DNA of 64,000 bases from Symsagittifera roscoffensis (lineage: Eukaryota > Xenacoelomorpha > Acoela > Convolutidae). The DNA lies in contig NC_087062.1 of NCBI RefSeq assembly GCF_963678635.1, positions 2,604,001 to 2,668,000 of the forward strand, written 5' to 3'. Position 1 is the stretch's first letter. Each line of letters opens with the position of its first letter. Both the position numbers and the translations under genes were made by a program. The notes under the pieces are model-generated. The model was not told the origin of the DNA. It worked only from the letters and a program-made list of their open reading frames with translations, and did not search any database. This document shows positions 31,555 to 42,560 of the stretch, one piece after another.

Positions 31555-34500
31555 ATTTTTTCAGCTCAAAAAATTCAGTTGTAATAGCACAGAGTGGTAT
31601 TCTTTATTTCCGCTTCAAATTTGGTTAAATCAAACGAAAAATTTGGAGAACTCCTATTTGAAGAATGTAAGGTGATAATTGTTGCTCTTTCACTTGAAAA
31701 TCCATTTCCTTTTTTATTTCTTTCTTTGTTCTAAATAACTGAAGCTTAAAACAGCATTGCGAAAGGCTATCAATTGATAAGTTTTTTTGCATCGGTCATT
31801 GAAGGGAAAAATCAGCTCCCAGGGGAAGGAAATTTCATTAGTGATACTTCGTGCTTTTTGGAGTATAATTCAATAATTCAATTCAAAACTGAAATTTGAA
31901 TATCGCAAAACAATAAAATAAAACAGAAGTACAGTAGCTCGAAAACAGAATCACTCATAAATTAAAATAGCTCGGAAAAAAGTGACGTCAAATAACTTCC
32001 TTTTGTTCTGTATATGAAACACGGAACAAGGAAGATAATGTACGAAGTTTTGAGTCACCCGTTGTTTTAAATTCAGCTCCGACCTTATCTTTCTAGATAA
32101 TTTCGTGATTGCATCGATTGATGGTCATCGTCATTGTCATCAGAAAAACAAAAAACTTGCTGATTTGAGATAAAGCTCAGCTGCCTCTAATCAAGTTGAT
32201 AACAAGGTCTATGGCTGTAACTTCAACACACACTTTGACAAAAATGTTCTGATTTTTAGGGATTTAAATTAAAATCAGTCTTCAGTTAGTTACTTATATC
32301 AGCAAAGTAGGCTTTTTCCTCAGTTTAATTTTGTTGTCTTATACAACAGCAGACAGAATTTTAACAAATGGCAATAAAAGCTATATCGATTTTGGGATGA
32401 ATTTCACTCAAGGGAGTTCTTTGCCTGCCTGCTTGATTTAAAAGCGAAAAAATACATATTTTTACCCAATGCAGACATAGCATGACAAAAAATTATAGTA
32501 AATGTTGAATTCTTCCATATCAAAGTAGCAAACAGGAATTAATTATATAGCCAAGTAGATTGTACGTTTTGAGCCAATTAGATTGAGAAATTAAACTGCT
32601 TGAATAGAAACACGCAGCCTAAAAAGTAATTTTGATTAAAAAATCAAGCAACAAGCGAAACAGTTGTAATTATCTTTCAAAACAACCAACGCAAAAAAAA
32701 ATATATATAACTTTTACAATAAATGTTATATGAAACAGAAAAACTAAAATTTACCGGCAAACAAAATTTTCTGTTCAGTTGAAAAATCAGTACTTGAACG
32801 AAAGTTTGAACAAGTTGTCAGATTATCAACAGGTAATAAATTTGTACCGTAAAGGAAATCGTGGGATCCAAGTCAACACTTTCTCATAAAATTTGTGAAG
32901 GTGAAATTACTGGAATTCAAAATAACTTCTGGCAGTACATGCTAGAAAATGCGTTTAACATGCTATAAACAAAGTATTTTAGTCGTTTTGACAAGCAAAA
33001 TAAATGTAGTTATTATAACACAAGTGTAGTAGTTAAACTTTTGAGGTTATTTGGTTCAAGTGTTGGGTTGGGTCCTAAAATTGAGTTTAATCCAGCCAAC
33101 AATCAGATTTGAAGCATTGGGATTGGAAGCACAATCTCCCGTGATTTCTGCCCTCCGGGAACTCTGCCATAGTTTATGAATTGGGTGCGGGTATACATGC
33201 GTGTAATTTGAAGGCGACCCGCAAAAAGGAAAACTTGAAGATAGAATGAAATAGAGAAAAAGTATTGCGTCAAATCGGCTAAATTGAACCAAAATTGGGT
33301 AAATTTGCCCAAAAAATTATCATAATATTTTTACAACAAGGGATCATGTAACTATTTATCCTGAATTTAACTCAGCTCAATTGGAAATGTAGCGAATTTT
33401 TATTTATTGGTAGCGCTAAGCTACATAGCCAAGGGGCAAAATTAAGTTGGTAGCTCGACCAGGCCTAGGAGACCATTTGAGCTACAGGCTCTTGAACGGC
33501 AATAAACTTAGGTTGCAAAGAGCTTTAAAAATGCGCTCACTTTTTCATCATAATCAGAAGGCTTTTTTGAGGATCAGAATTAAATCTACGGCCGTTGATA
33601 TTTCTGAAATCAATCTTTTTTGTTCTCCGCTAAAAGTGAAGAGGCTTCTTTCCTCTTTTTTATTGCAAATACAGTGAAAAAAGTACTGTTACCAAAGGGA
33701 TCAAGTCCACAGTAACCTTAATTTAGACTAATGTCAAAGTAAATGTTCAGTTACCAGTTTAAAATGACCCCAGGTTAAAATAATCTCTCCATTTTCATTT
33801 TATGTCTCATGGCATTTTCGACACTGAAAATTCGCATACAATATAAATAAAGTATTCTAAAATGAGAGTAATTTTTTTCTTGACCATTCAAACAAATTTT
33901 TATTTAACACTGACAAAAAAAATGACATTCGAAAAAAACTGTAACGAATTTATATGAAAAAAATGTATTCTGAAGTTCTCATGAAGATAAGCAATGAAAG
34001 ACTAATTGCTCGACAGATAAGTACATGTGCTAACAAGAACTCTAAAAACTCATTAATCTTTCGAATTAGAAAAATGTTAAATATCTCACTCCGATATCAG
34101 ATTGCCTTTTAAAGAAACAAACCATAATGCCTCAACTGCAAAAATTAACAAAATAAATTAAATTTTATATCAGATTTCCGTCAGTTTTTCAGATTCTCTC
34201 TGAATTTGAAGTCAAACGGATCAACGGTTATGAAGTGACAAGCTTTTGTAAAACAACAGTATATTATGTTTCCGGCCTTAAGTAACTTTCTTTGTCTCTT
34301 TAACTATTAGTTTGTAAGTTTAATGCTATTCAGAGCAAGTAGTTACCCAGTTTTTTTTCATAGAAAAAAAAACAAACACAAATCTAAAAAGTATCTGTAA
34401 TCAAATTCAAATTACACGGTACAATGAATTTTTTTTCGAAAATTGAACAAATATGAAGCTAGAACCCCAATAAAAAATTTTTTTTGGACAGTTTCTTGAG

Positions 34501-34747
34501 AAAACTTTCGAAAAAATGAAGTCTCTATTTTTCAGCATAACTTTAAACACGTCAAAGAATACTCACATTCATTGAAATTGATATAATAGTAAAATCATTT
34601 GATCAGTGATTCAGATTCCAAGTCGATATTTCCATAAAATCGAATCAAACTTCTATCTGTTCACAAAATTAACAGAGATACTAGTCATAACAAACTCGAC
34701 AGCTAGTCAGCCTGAAATCATATCTTATAATAAGAGGTAAAGCCATG
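31555..34747. other. AT-rich stretch without confirmed genes
   Basis: Short frames only. One minus-strand frame (33103-33250) follows a fair acceptor (CATTCTATCTTCAAG) and reads as plausible coding sequence, but it matches nothing I recognise and I do not call it. Confidence 0.5.
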
Positions 34748-35083
34748 CTACAAAAACCAAACAACAGCGACGAAACAAATCATTGTACGAGTTGGAACAC
34801 AAAAGCATATGTTTTCGGGGAAATCCTGCGACATATTGTTTAAAACTTTTATCAATTGTTTCATAGCAGAGCCTCCCCGACAATTTTTTAAATAATTATT
34901 TAAGAAAATTATTTCTAAAGCAAACCGTAATAAGAACAAAACTGAAAGATTCACAAAATAAAAAAAGTTGATTTTGTTTGTAAAAACTTTGTGATCATGT
35001 ATATCCAATGTTCTTTTCAAGTTTTCTGCTGTTTCAAGAAATGTCAAAATGCACAAATAGGCTGCAAAAAGGAGCATTTTCAT
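34748..35083 (-). CDS. Hypothetical short secreted or membrane protein
   Basis: This 111-codon frame starts at a true ATG. Residues 1-20 look like a signal peptide (MKMLLFAAYLCILTFLETAE). A hydrophobic stretch follows around residues 40-63, and the C-terminus (MICFVAVVWFL) is also hydrophobic. A good acceptor (TGAATCTTTCAG) and possible donors (CACAAA|GTTTTT) lie inside, so the middle may be an intron and the true product different. No family is recognised. It could equally be a chance frame in AT-rich DNA, or a signal-peptide exon of a receptor-like gene. Confidence 0.25.
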   Translation of the reverse strand: MKMLLFAAYLCILTFLETAENLKRTLDIHDHKVFTNKINFFYFVNLSVLFLLRFALEIIFLNNYLKNCRGGSAMKQLIKVLNNMSQDFPENICFCVPTRTMICFVAVVWFL

Positions 35084-36650
35084 CAGCTAAACACAAGCTG
35101 AAACAATGGTCGGAACACACAAAAAAAATTGTAAAACTTATTTAAAAAAATCTAATTTAGTTCGAAATGGAAGAAAATTTTGCAAAATTGTTGGCACAAA
35201 AGCGTCTCACAAAACCTAATTTTGAAATGTCTATTCTTACGTATGCAATTTCAACTCAATAAATCAACCATAATTTTTTGATCTTCTAAAGAAAAAACAG
35301 ATTGGTTACGAGGCCGACTGACTGTAACAAAAAGCACTAATGAAACGATGAAAGATTTGGCAAAAAAAAAAAAATTAGAAACTGGAGCGTGGTGTATAAA
35401 TTTTAAATTGGTTGTAATTGAGCGCAAAGGTTTCTAAATTTTACATTAATTCTTAAAAATAAAGAAAAAATAATTAAAAGCCGTTTGAATCACGACTGAA
35501 AACTTTTTTTATAACTGCATGATTACTTGTGGTAGCGAAATTTGCTTAAGAAAAGAAAAAGTAAGAAAAAGTACAAAACACCCAAAGACAAAGTTTCTTC
35601 TAACTTTCAGAGGTTGGAAAATAACACGAGTCCGGCCACAACTTGAACTATCAACCATTGCACACAAACTCCACACATGGGCGTTACACAAGAACGCTGA
35701 GACAATACACGAAAAAAAAATCAAAATTGTCTAGTTTTTTCATTACAAAAAACCCTAATTTGTCTCAAACTACTGGCCCCAGAAACATAAAACATAAATT
35801 TTACACCTGCATTAAGTTCAACTCTGACTCTAGAGACATAGACAACAGACATTTGGAAAATATTCAATCAATAAACGCAAAGAAGAAAAAATGCTGCTGG
35901 TTTTTTGAAGAAATTCAACTTTTGAGTTTCACAGACAAAAAATATGTTTAATTACAGACAAAAAACAGCTTATGATGGGCACTTTTTGATAAAATCAACC
36001 CAATTGGAGAAAATTGGATCAAGAGATAAACTTTTTATTTCGCTGTGAAATCCGGAAATTACATTCCACTTTCGAAACTAGAAGTTAATAACGTTCTTCG
36101 AGACCTTTACATTTTAGCTGTTTGATAGTGGAATTTGTTTCGTTTTAGCGAAGGAAATGAAGTGAACATAACAAAAAAAAATCAAAATCAGACCACGAAA
36201 AACCAAATTCAAGCGTGAACAAACTTTTAGTATTTTGAAAAAAGGCCGATATAAATAAGAATCTTCACTTTGTTCATTGACTCTTAACAAGTTTAAAAGT
36301 GACAGATTATTTTAAAAACTGATTTGAAAAAGAACGTCAATTCGAAAGAAGAGGTTGTTCTAAAGACAATTAAAGTTTAGCTGAAGCCGGGCTCGAACCA
36401 CCCATTTACGAGCTACAGCCCTTCACTGTACCACGCAGTTGTGTAAAAAACGCTTAACCTGAGAGGCGTGGGGAAAATATTATGAAACTAAAATATCTGA
36501 TTGAACGCTGCAAATTGATATTTGGTGTAGCTCAGATATTTGTTTTTGAGACATGTCTAAAACATACTATGTTCTCAGGATATCTTGGACTCCAAAATGT
36601 TTGTCCTAGTCTCATGAGCAAAATCCAATCCTTTCAGGTGTACATATAAA
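35084..36650. other. AT-rich stretch without confirmed genes
   Basis: Open frames are short and K/N/F-rich. The only notable item is the tRNA-like piece near 36390-36433. Confidence 0.5.
36380..36440 (-). repeat. tRNA-like sequence with Pol III A-box and B-box (SINE head or tRNA relic)
   Basis: The minus strand has TGGTACAGTGAAGG (A-box-like, 36420-36433) and GGTTCGAGCC (B-box consensus, 36390-36399), about 34 bases apart as in a tRNA promoter. The T-stem has one mismatch and no acceptor stem closes, so it is not a functional tRNA. Confidence 0.35.
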
Positions 36651-36770
36651 TTATGAAGTATAGCAAACCAAACACAAGCAACAGAAATACACCAAAAAGA
36701 TAAGTTTGTCGACAATGTTTGCCAACCGTCTCCAGCCATCGGTCAAAACATCGTCAGATAATGTTTCCGG
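36651..36770 (-). pseudogene. Receptor M4 segment and stop codon
   Basis: The frame reads LSDDVLTDGWRRLANIVDKL, then a hydrophobic stretch to a TAA at 36651-36653. W..(L/F)A..(V/I)D+(L/I) followed by a membrane helix at the C-terminus is typical of M4 in nicotinic-type receptors. This frame differs from that of the M3-M4 loop just upstream. Confidence 0.65.
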
Positions 36771-37120
36771 TTTCGGTTAGAGATGTTTTCCTTTTCTGTC
36801 ACTTCGGAAACTGCTGTCTCGCTAACCATTTCTTCCTGGTTTATATTTTCTCTTTGACTTCTATTTGATTCAAATTTCACAGATTTTCTCGGCAGAGTTA
36901 GTTTTGATATTCTATAATTGAGAAAACGCTTGACCCGCTCAGACATTTCAGTTTGGTCTGACAGATTGTAAATTCCAGTTACGATGATAGACTCTACAAT
37001 TGAAATGACAATTACAAGTACCAGTTAGACCATCAGCCAGCCATAGAGAGTAAAGGGTGGCAGAATCTCTGATAGAACCAGCAGCTCCACGACTACCAAC
37101 ACAAGAGTGACCAATTCAGC
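36770..37120 (-). pseudogene. Receptor M2-M3 segment and intracellular loop, with in-frame stop
   Basis: After an acceptor-like ATGCAAG the frame gives LVTLVLVVVELLVLSEILPP (end of M2, cf. the AEI(I/M)PP of nicotinic receptors). TAA follows at 37025-37027, then LVLVIVISIVESIIVTGIYN (M3) and MSERVKRFLNYRISKL, matching the start of the cytoplasmic loop. The loop stays open for about 60 more codons. Confidence 0.65.
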
Positions 37121-37404
37121 TTGCATTATTTATTTACAATAATCAATTTTTTACCCCATAAATGCTGGGAAATTTTTTAAGATAGAAGCTTTTTTATAAA
37201 TAATAATAGAAGCCTTTAAGAAATAACCAAAATTTGGCCCAAAAATTATAACTTTTTTTGGATAATCACCGTAGTTTTCCAAGTTTTGAAGCCAACATTC
37301 AATTAAAAATAATCCAAGAAAACTTTGAACTTGTTTTTAGGCTGCTGAGTGGGTTTTGAAAACTAGCAGTTCTAAACTTTCAAACCAAAATTTTTGAAAA
37401 AAAA

Positions 37405-37512
37405 TTAATTTAGTTTTCGCAAAGGAAGAGTCGCTAACAAGAAAAAAGGGAAAATTAACACTACCACGTAAAAGGTAGGGTTTCGTTTGAACTTTAACAG
37501 GCTCTTCTCCAG
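37405..37512 (-). pseudogene. Receptor M1 segment
   Basis: FKRNPTFYVVVLIFPFFLLA resembles the pre-M1/M1 motif (I/L)+R.P.(F/Y)Y.....(I/F)P of Cys-loop receptors, including the conserved proline. A frame stop (TAA, 37405-37407) follows LPLRKLN with no GT donor in between. Confidence 0.6.
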
Positions 37513-37667
37513 TTTCCTTGTAAAATTACAACAAGAAGTTGTTCAAGAATACTTCATACAACAATTTGTAAAAACAAAGTGAGATTCCAAAAGTTGCTTT
37601 GAACAGATTTTTTACATATATTTTATATATTTTTTTTCAGAAAAATCAAAGATGAAGGCAGTGGATT

Positions 37668-37860
37668 AGAGCCTTGAAAGTATATTCAATTTGGTTGTAT
37701 TGCTGCCCATAACCAGTGGTGACTTTTTTAACCTTGTAATATAGTGGTTGCAGAATTTCCCATTGGCCTCGTTGTTTCATTCCTTTTATGGAATGTTCAT
37801 CTTCTGGTCCAGATCTAACTTGTAGATCATATATGTTCCGTGTCATCACGCACTGCTCGG
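37668..37860 (-). pseudogene. Receptor ligand-binding segment, loops F and C
   Basis: NIYDLQVRSGPEDEHSIKGM, then RGQWEIL and YNQIEYTFK, match the order YD......D......G.W.I.......I.Y.F seen between the Cys-loop and M1. There is no vicinal Cys pair in the loop C region, so even an intact product would be a non-alpha-type subunit. Available acceptors give phase 0, whereas the preceding exon ends with two bases. Confidence 0.6.
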
Positions 37861-38258
37861 AGGAAATAATGCACTCCTAATAACACTTCAAACAATTGTT
37901 TTTCTCATAGAAAAACTTTAGTGAGTAAGCCAATGCAACCGAACCCCGCGACAACTCACAACAGAAGACAGCTTGCAAAAATGGAGAACTCAAAGTTTAA
38001 GGAAAGTTGCAACTCGGAAAGCTTAACCTTAGTTGAAAATACGGCATTGGCAGCTACCGACCGCTACATCCACTTAGCTCAGCTGCGCTCACTTGCCGCA
38101 CGAATTGTGTATGCGCGTGAATCATAGTTTCGCGATAATCTTGATTGTAGTGCTTTGTAATTCTAGAGATAAAAGAGTGTTGGCTTTTTTGCGAGTTTTT
38201 TGCCGAAAGAGGTCGTATAACAACTGCGCTTACAAAATGCCGAAAAATTGCAACTTAC

Positions 38259-38477
38259 TCAAACCCTGATGTCAACCGTAGCTGTATGTCGAATGGGAAG
38301 TACCGGAAATAAAGTTGACAACGAACTCTCAAGGTCAGAGCAGATTTTTTGGCTTCCACATGTCCATCGACGTATATGGTCTGGTCATGGAACTCTTCGT
38401 GGTCGGTTCCTGCAACCGACTGGATAACCAAATCGAGTGTCCATACACTGTTTGGAGAAGGAGCCCCATGACCACAC
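38259..38477 (-). pseudogene. Receptor ligand-binding exon, loop A to Cys-loop
   Basis: The frame reads APSPNSVWTLDLVIQS (cf. VPS..IW.PD(L/I)VLYN, loop A), then IYVDGHVEAKKSALTLRVRC and RYFPFDIQLRLTSGF. FPFD.Q is diagnostic for the Cys-loop, but the position 14 residues after the first Cys is Arg, not Cys. The donor TTTGA|GTAAGT at 38258 is strong. The acceptor is uncertain: GTCAAG| giving 38477 fits the homology better than AAACAG| giving 38447. Confidence 0.7.
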
Positions 38478-38519
38478 CTTGACTCATTACCTGCGCAAAA
38501 TTGAGTTTTGAAAAGGTCT

Positions 38520-38830
38520 CAACACCCCCCCCCCCCCCCATTCCAACGGGTAGGGATTTGATACTAGTTGCAAACTTTCTACAAACGATCAACTACTCAA
38601 TTGAAATGAACAATGAATACATTGAGCAGAAGTCTGCTTTCAAATATCTGGGTTTGTATCTAGATAAGAAATTGGAAATTGTTAATACGAAGCTAAACAA
38701 ATTCTGTGGATCGTTTATCAGCTGCGCAATATTCTAAACAAATAGCAATTGAACCAATTTTACCAAACATTCGTTAAACCTGTTTTTCAGTATGACGATT
38801 AAAATATGGGTCGACTTCTAAATCAAAACT
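38520..38830 (+). pseudogene. LINE (non-LTR retrotransposon) reverse transcriptase remnant
   Basis: The frame contains KSAFKYLGLYLDKKLEI, the conserved (K)YLG(V/L).(L/I)D..L motif of the RT thumb region in Jockey/CR1-like LINEs. After a frame change, LRNILNK*QLNQFYQTFVKP resembles the following LR..L.......(L/F)Y..(F)V.P stretch. Stops at TAG and TAA and the frame change show it is dead. It begins near a run of 16 C (38525-38540). Confidence 0.65.
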
Positions 38831-41560
38831 GGACAAGGTTAACCTCAACATCAGCATAAAAAAGAAAAAGTGTGAATCAGTATATGTATTGCTGGAAAAA
38901 TATGCAATAAAACAAAGCTTCTTTTATACAAAAGCATAACTTTTCTTTGTAGAACTGTTCGAGGTAAAATTGAACCTGTGGTTTTTAGCAAAATAATCAA
39001 ACCCGGTCAACACTTCAACTTACTTCATAATCTCAAAAGACTAAATGAATATTGATCAAATCCATAGAAACAACCGAAGTTTCAAATTGTTACTAGAACT
39101 CAAAACTTCGAAAATTGTCTCACAAATCTTTTTCCGAATTTTTTGTGAAACGATATGTATAATTAACAACTTTCTCCATAAGTATCTAGAGATGACAATC
39201 ATAGGAAATTATTAGTTGAAAAATTAAAATTCTTATCTTTTCTCATAGTATCGGTTTTCTTCAATGCCAACATTCTCATCAAATGTTTTCAACTTTCTCA
39301 GTAAAAAGTTTTTTTTATGTTGAGTAGTTGTAAAAATTGAGTACCGCAACAAAAAAAGTTTTTCATACCACCGAGCCATTTAAAGTCTTGTTTTTTGCGC
39401 TCAGAGACGTCTGGAAACAAGCAAGATTTTTTCCAATGATGATCTCTCACAGTGGGTTTAGTTAAGTTATTTTATATATAAATCATTTTGATCAATGTGC
39501 GCCTAATCTAGAAACAATTGTTTCATTTTGGATGTGTAGCTGTCAAATTAACGTTTATGACTTTCAAGCATGGACATTAGTTGCCAGGTAGCATAGGTGG
39601 GCAAAAAAAAAGTTGCTAACGGCATAGTTTGTTTGCGATTTTTCCCAATTTTCCCTACTGAACTATTTTGTAGAGCAAAGTATTTTGGTTGCAAAGCAAA
39701 TCAAGACTTTTTTGTCTAGAACTGTTACGTGGTACCATTATTGCCGCCAAAAATGGTCAAGCGGTAGTAAAACTAGAGCAAAAAAAGTGAGTGTTATACA
39801 ATGGGTTTGATGTTAAATTGTTATAATTTCAACATTGAGTTTAACTTGTGATTTCAAAATAGCATGTCTGCTTCAGCAGATTCAGCTGCTGTACGCAAAC
39901 CGTAGAGAGCGTAAGTTAGACAGAAAAATGTAGGTTTTTTAGAAAAAGGTCACAACATGAAATCGGAAAAATTGGAAGGAAACTCAAACAGATTTGTTAA
40001 AACATAGAAATTTTTCCTTTCAACCTCCTTACTTTTGATTTTAAAGATTAAAATTTTTTAGAGTTGTCAAAGTATAAAACAGTTTTGCAATTTGCATTGT
40101 GAACAATTTACCTATATTGAATACACTTGTTTTTGATACAATTCTTCAAAATAAGAAAATGATAAAACATGCTAAAAGTGTCAAATTTATTCAAACTTAT
40201 CGTGAAGTCTAACAACAAGTATAAGAAATGAAAAAGACCAATCAAGGACATATGAAATGGCCACTGAGGGTTGACCCGTAAGTAAGTACAACATGAAGTA
40301 AATTGGATTTAACAAGTGCTTAGAGTTCTGCATATATCAAAATCCAACCCACATTTTTCCAAGTTCAAGCCTGCCACTATGCTTTTGTGAATTTTTCCGT
40401 TTCCATTGTTACAGTGATGTCAATCAATATGGTATGCAGAAAAAAAATTCTCCTAATTTCAAAAAAAGTCCTTAAAACTCAAAAACTCAAATTCTGGCTA
40501 TTTCAGAGATATCAAAGTTGTAAGATAATTTTGAACAGAAATTGAACAGCTTCGAACCTCGAGTTTGTCGTGACTGTAACTTTGCTTGCTACCGTAGAAA
40601 TGTTTCTGGTTTAACATTCTGTTTTGTCGCCTAGTTTCAAATCAGTTTTTTATCGGTATGATGCTGTTCAAAATTGTAAGCCCTTTATTAAATGCATATT
40701 GAATATTAGAAAAAATCATAAACATTTACTTCGAAAACAGTCGTTATTCATTAAATTTCAATTAGTTTTCTAAGCGAGCTGTCGAATTTTAAATTAAAAT
40801 AAATCATACATAAAAATTTTTTCTGAGAAAAAAGTTTATAGATAGAAAACTAGTGCAGCTGTTTCCGAGTAGATAATTGAGTACTTTTAGTTTAACGTTG
40901 AAGTTATAATAACTTAATAATTCTTCCATGAGCAAAATTCCATGCACAATTAATTTGAAAAACTAGTTTTTTGCAATGTCGGGGCAGAGAGCCCTCAATC
41001 AAAATGAAGCCTCTCATAAAAGGGTAGCCAAATCTTTTAATTCATAACAGGTATATATAAAAGAAAAAAAAAATCAAATGGTGATGCATGTGGAACTATT
41101 TATGTAAAAGCCAAATTTCTAGATTAACACTTTTCACACTTTTCTAGATTGCCGTACACTCTACCCTCTAACTTAGTGAGACAGAAAAAGCCTAATGGAC
41201 TTTTTAACGCATAGTCTAGCAAACAAACTAACGGGTTTTTCAAAGTTTGTTTAAGTCTACCTTCTTGGGCTTTGGATGCAACCTCAACCCTATTGTAAAA
41301 CTATATATGCGCTTAGACCAGGTGCAGTTTTAGGCGTCAATATAAACTTCGGTGATATCTCTCGAATATTATAATTCCAAAACACACAAAAAAACATTGA
41401 TCGGCTACACCAATGACTGGTAATTGCTTGAACCGAACACTGATTGGCGCACCAGAAAACTCAGAAATCACAACAACATTTATAGGTAATTGCAAACTTC
41501 AAAAAACTATTTGTTAGTCGTGTAGTTGATGCATTGCTGCCGTTGACTTCTAAGTTAATT
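38831..41560. other. AT-rich intronic or intergenic stretch
   Basis: It lies between receptor exons at 41668 and 38477, so if the gene model holds this is intron. I see no other exon, RNA gene or transposon end. Confidence 0.5.
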
Positions 41561-41599
41561 GTCTCAAATAATACTGCACATTAAAAAAAGTGTAAAACA

Positions 41600-41638
41600 A
41601 AATAATAAGAAACCTGAAAAAAAACTCAATCCGCCCCT
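41600..41638 (-). mobile_element. hAT-like terminus next to the receptor exon
   Basis: On the minus strand CAGGGGCGGATTGAG begins at 41638, the same terminus as the MITE at 18837. The other end and an 8 bp flank duplication could not be found, so it is a fragment. Confidence 0.45.
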
Positions 41639-41667
41639 GCATACAAAAACTGTCATAATTTACAAAC

Positions 41668-41803
41668 GAGTTGCCTCCGACATCATTGGGGTACCAGACC
41701 AGATCGGGTTTGTAGAAGTGAACATTAAGCCACACGCGCAAAGAAGCCATGTTCTGTATTTCCTCAGCCTTCAGGACATGAAGGATAGCGACTGTGCATG
41801 TAA
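41668..41803 (-). pseudogene. Receptor ligand-binding exon, loop D region
   Basis: After a good acceptor (GTTTTGGTTACAG) the frame gives TCTVAILHVLKAEEIQNMAS, then LRVWLNV and DLVWYPNDVGG. This follows the nicotinic pattern V.......(D)E..Q.(M/L)....WL......(D).(L).W.P.(D)YGG. The donor may be CTC|GTTTGT (41667), the same hexamer used by the chloride-channel gene, which would fit the phase of the next exon. GTAAAT four bases on is an alternative. Confidence 0.65.
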
Positions 41804-41869
41804 CTGTAACCAAAACAAAGTTATGTGAGAATTTTTTGCTTTTTTTTCAAGAGTTCTTACACGAACAAA

Positions 41870-41967
41870 GGTGGGTTCAGCTGTTTTTCTTTTTCTCTCA
41901 GATAAGCATCAGTTTTTTGTTGTAAGGAGAAGTTTTACAAGGTAGAGTATGACGACCAAATATAGTT
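41870..41967 (+). pseudogene. Older gypsy integrase, left part interrupted by element 2
   Basis: The plus-strand frame YKVEYDDQI*LSWPNE is continuous across the GTCAT target site with AYQFL*QSDNVNRKRA at 55220 onward. This resembles the end of the integrase zinc-binding domain (WP......(F)...C..(C/V)NRKR). Stops occur on both sides. Confidence 0.55.
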
Positions 41968-41972
41968 GTCAT

Positions 41973-42184
41973 TAATAAAGAGTTAAGATGTACCACTGGT
42001 AGCTATTATATCTAACTAAGTTGAAAGAGAATAAAAGTATTGGTTGAATTAAAACCGACTGCAGTCTAAAAAGAGCAACTAGTGAGTCGAAGTCCACTGG
42101 ACTTCGTAGAGTTAACATTGACTGGTACGAAATTAGATAATAGAGGTCAAGGTTATAACATACTAAAAATACTGAATCACAACA
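41973..42184 (-). repeat. Element 2 3' LTR (copy 1)
   Basis: 212 bp. It differs from the 5' LTR at three sites (AAGTTGAAAG/AAGTTAAAAG, CTGCAGTC/CTGTAGTC, TACGAAATT/TACGTAATT), about 1.4 percent. Confidence 0.92.
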
Positions 42185-42560
42185 TTCCCCAGTGCACAAA
42201 AATTAATATCTGCCCGCTCAACGATGTAGCCAATATCACACATATACTCCATCTCCCCTCGCTCCACCAGGGCCAAAGAAGAAACAAAACGTAACCGCAT
42301 TTAGCACCAATGGATTTTTAAATAGAGTAAAAATTACAATGGAGGTAATTATATGGTAATATATACAGGCTACTTACAGGTTTACACAGATATCAACACT
42401 GAATGTACAAAATGATATGTACAATTGGGGTTATGTAGCATTTGTACAATTAAAGCAAACTAACTAACTCACTAACTAGGTAAATAATAAAAAAAAAAAG
42501 TTCTGGGTATCCAATGGATAAAAGCTAAGTCAAATACGTAACATGTCGTGTTACCACAGT

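Larger units (their letters stand above)
36651..41803 (-). pseudogene. Nicotinic-type Cys-loop receptor subunit, apparently broken
   Basis: Pieces homologous to consecutive parts of a Cys-loop receptor lie in order on the minus strand: ligand-binding exons (41668-41803, 38259-38477, about 37668-37860), M1 (37405-37512), M2-M3 (36770-37120) and M4 (36651-36770). Defects are visible. TAA stands in frame just before M3 (37025-37027), the frame changes between the M3-M4 loop and M4, exon phases between 38259 and 37860 do not match, M1 lacks a clear donor, and the second Cys of the Cys-loop reads Arg. M2 is unusual, with Glu-rich spacing. No signal-peptide exon was found; it would lie beyond the gypsy insertions. 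I infer a decaying pseudogene. Sequencing errors or non-canonical introns are the alternatives. Confidence 0.65.

Noticed and set aside
37921-38127. 68-codon plus-strand frame ending RYIHLAQLRSLAARIVYARE
   Set aside because: Composition is plausible, but it lies inside an intron of the minus-strand receptor locus, has no family match and no supporting splice structure.
38335-38592. 85-codon minus-strand frame over the receptor exon
   Set aside because: The receptor homology (VWTLDLV, FPFDIQ) is in a different frame of the same strand; this frame includes a poly-Gly run from the C tract.
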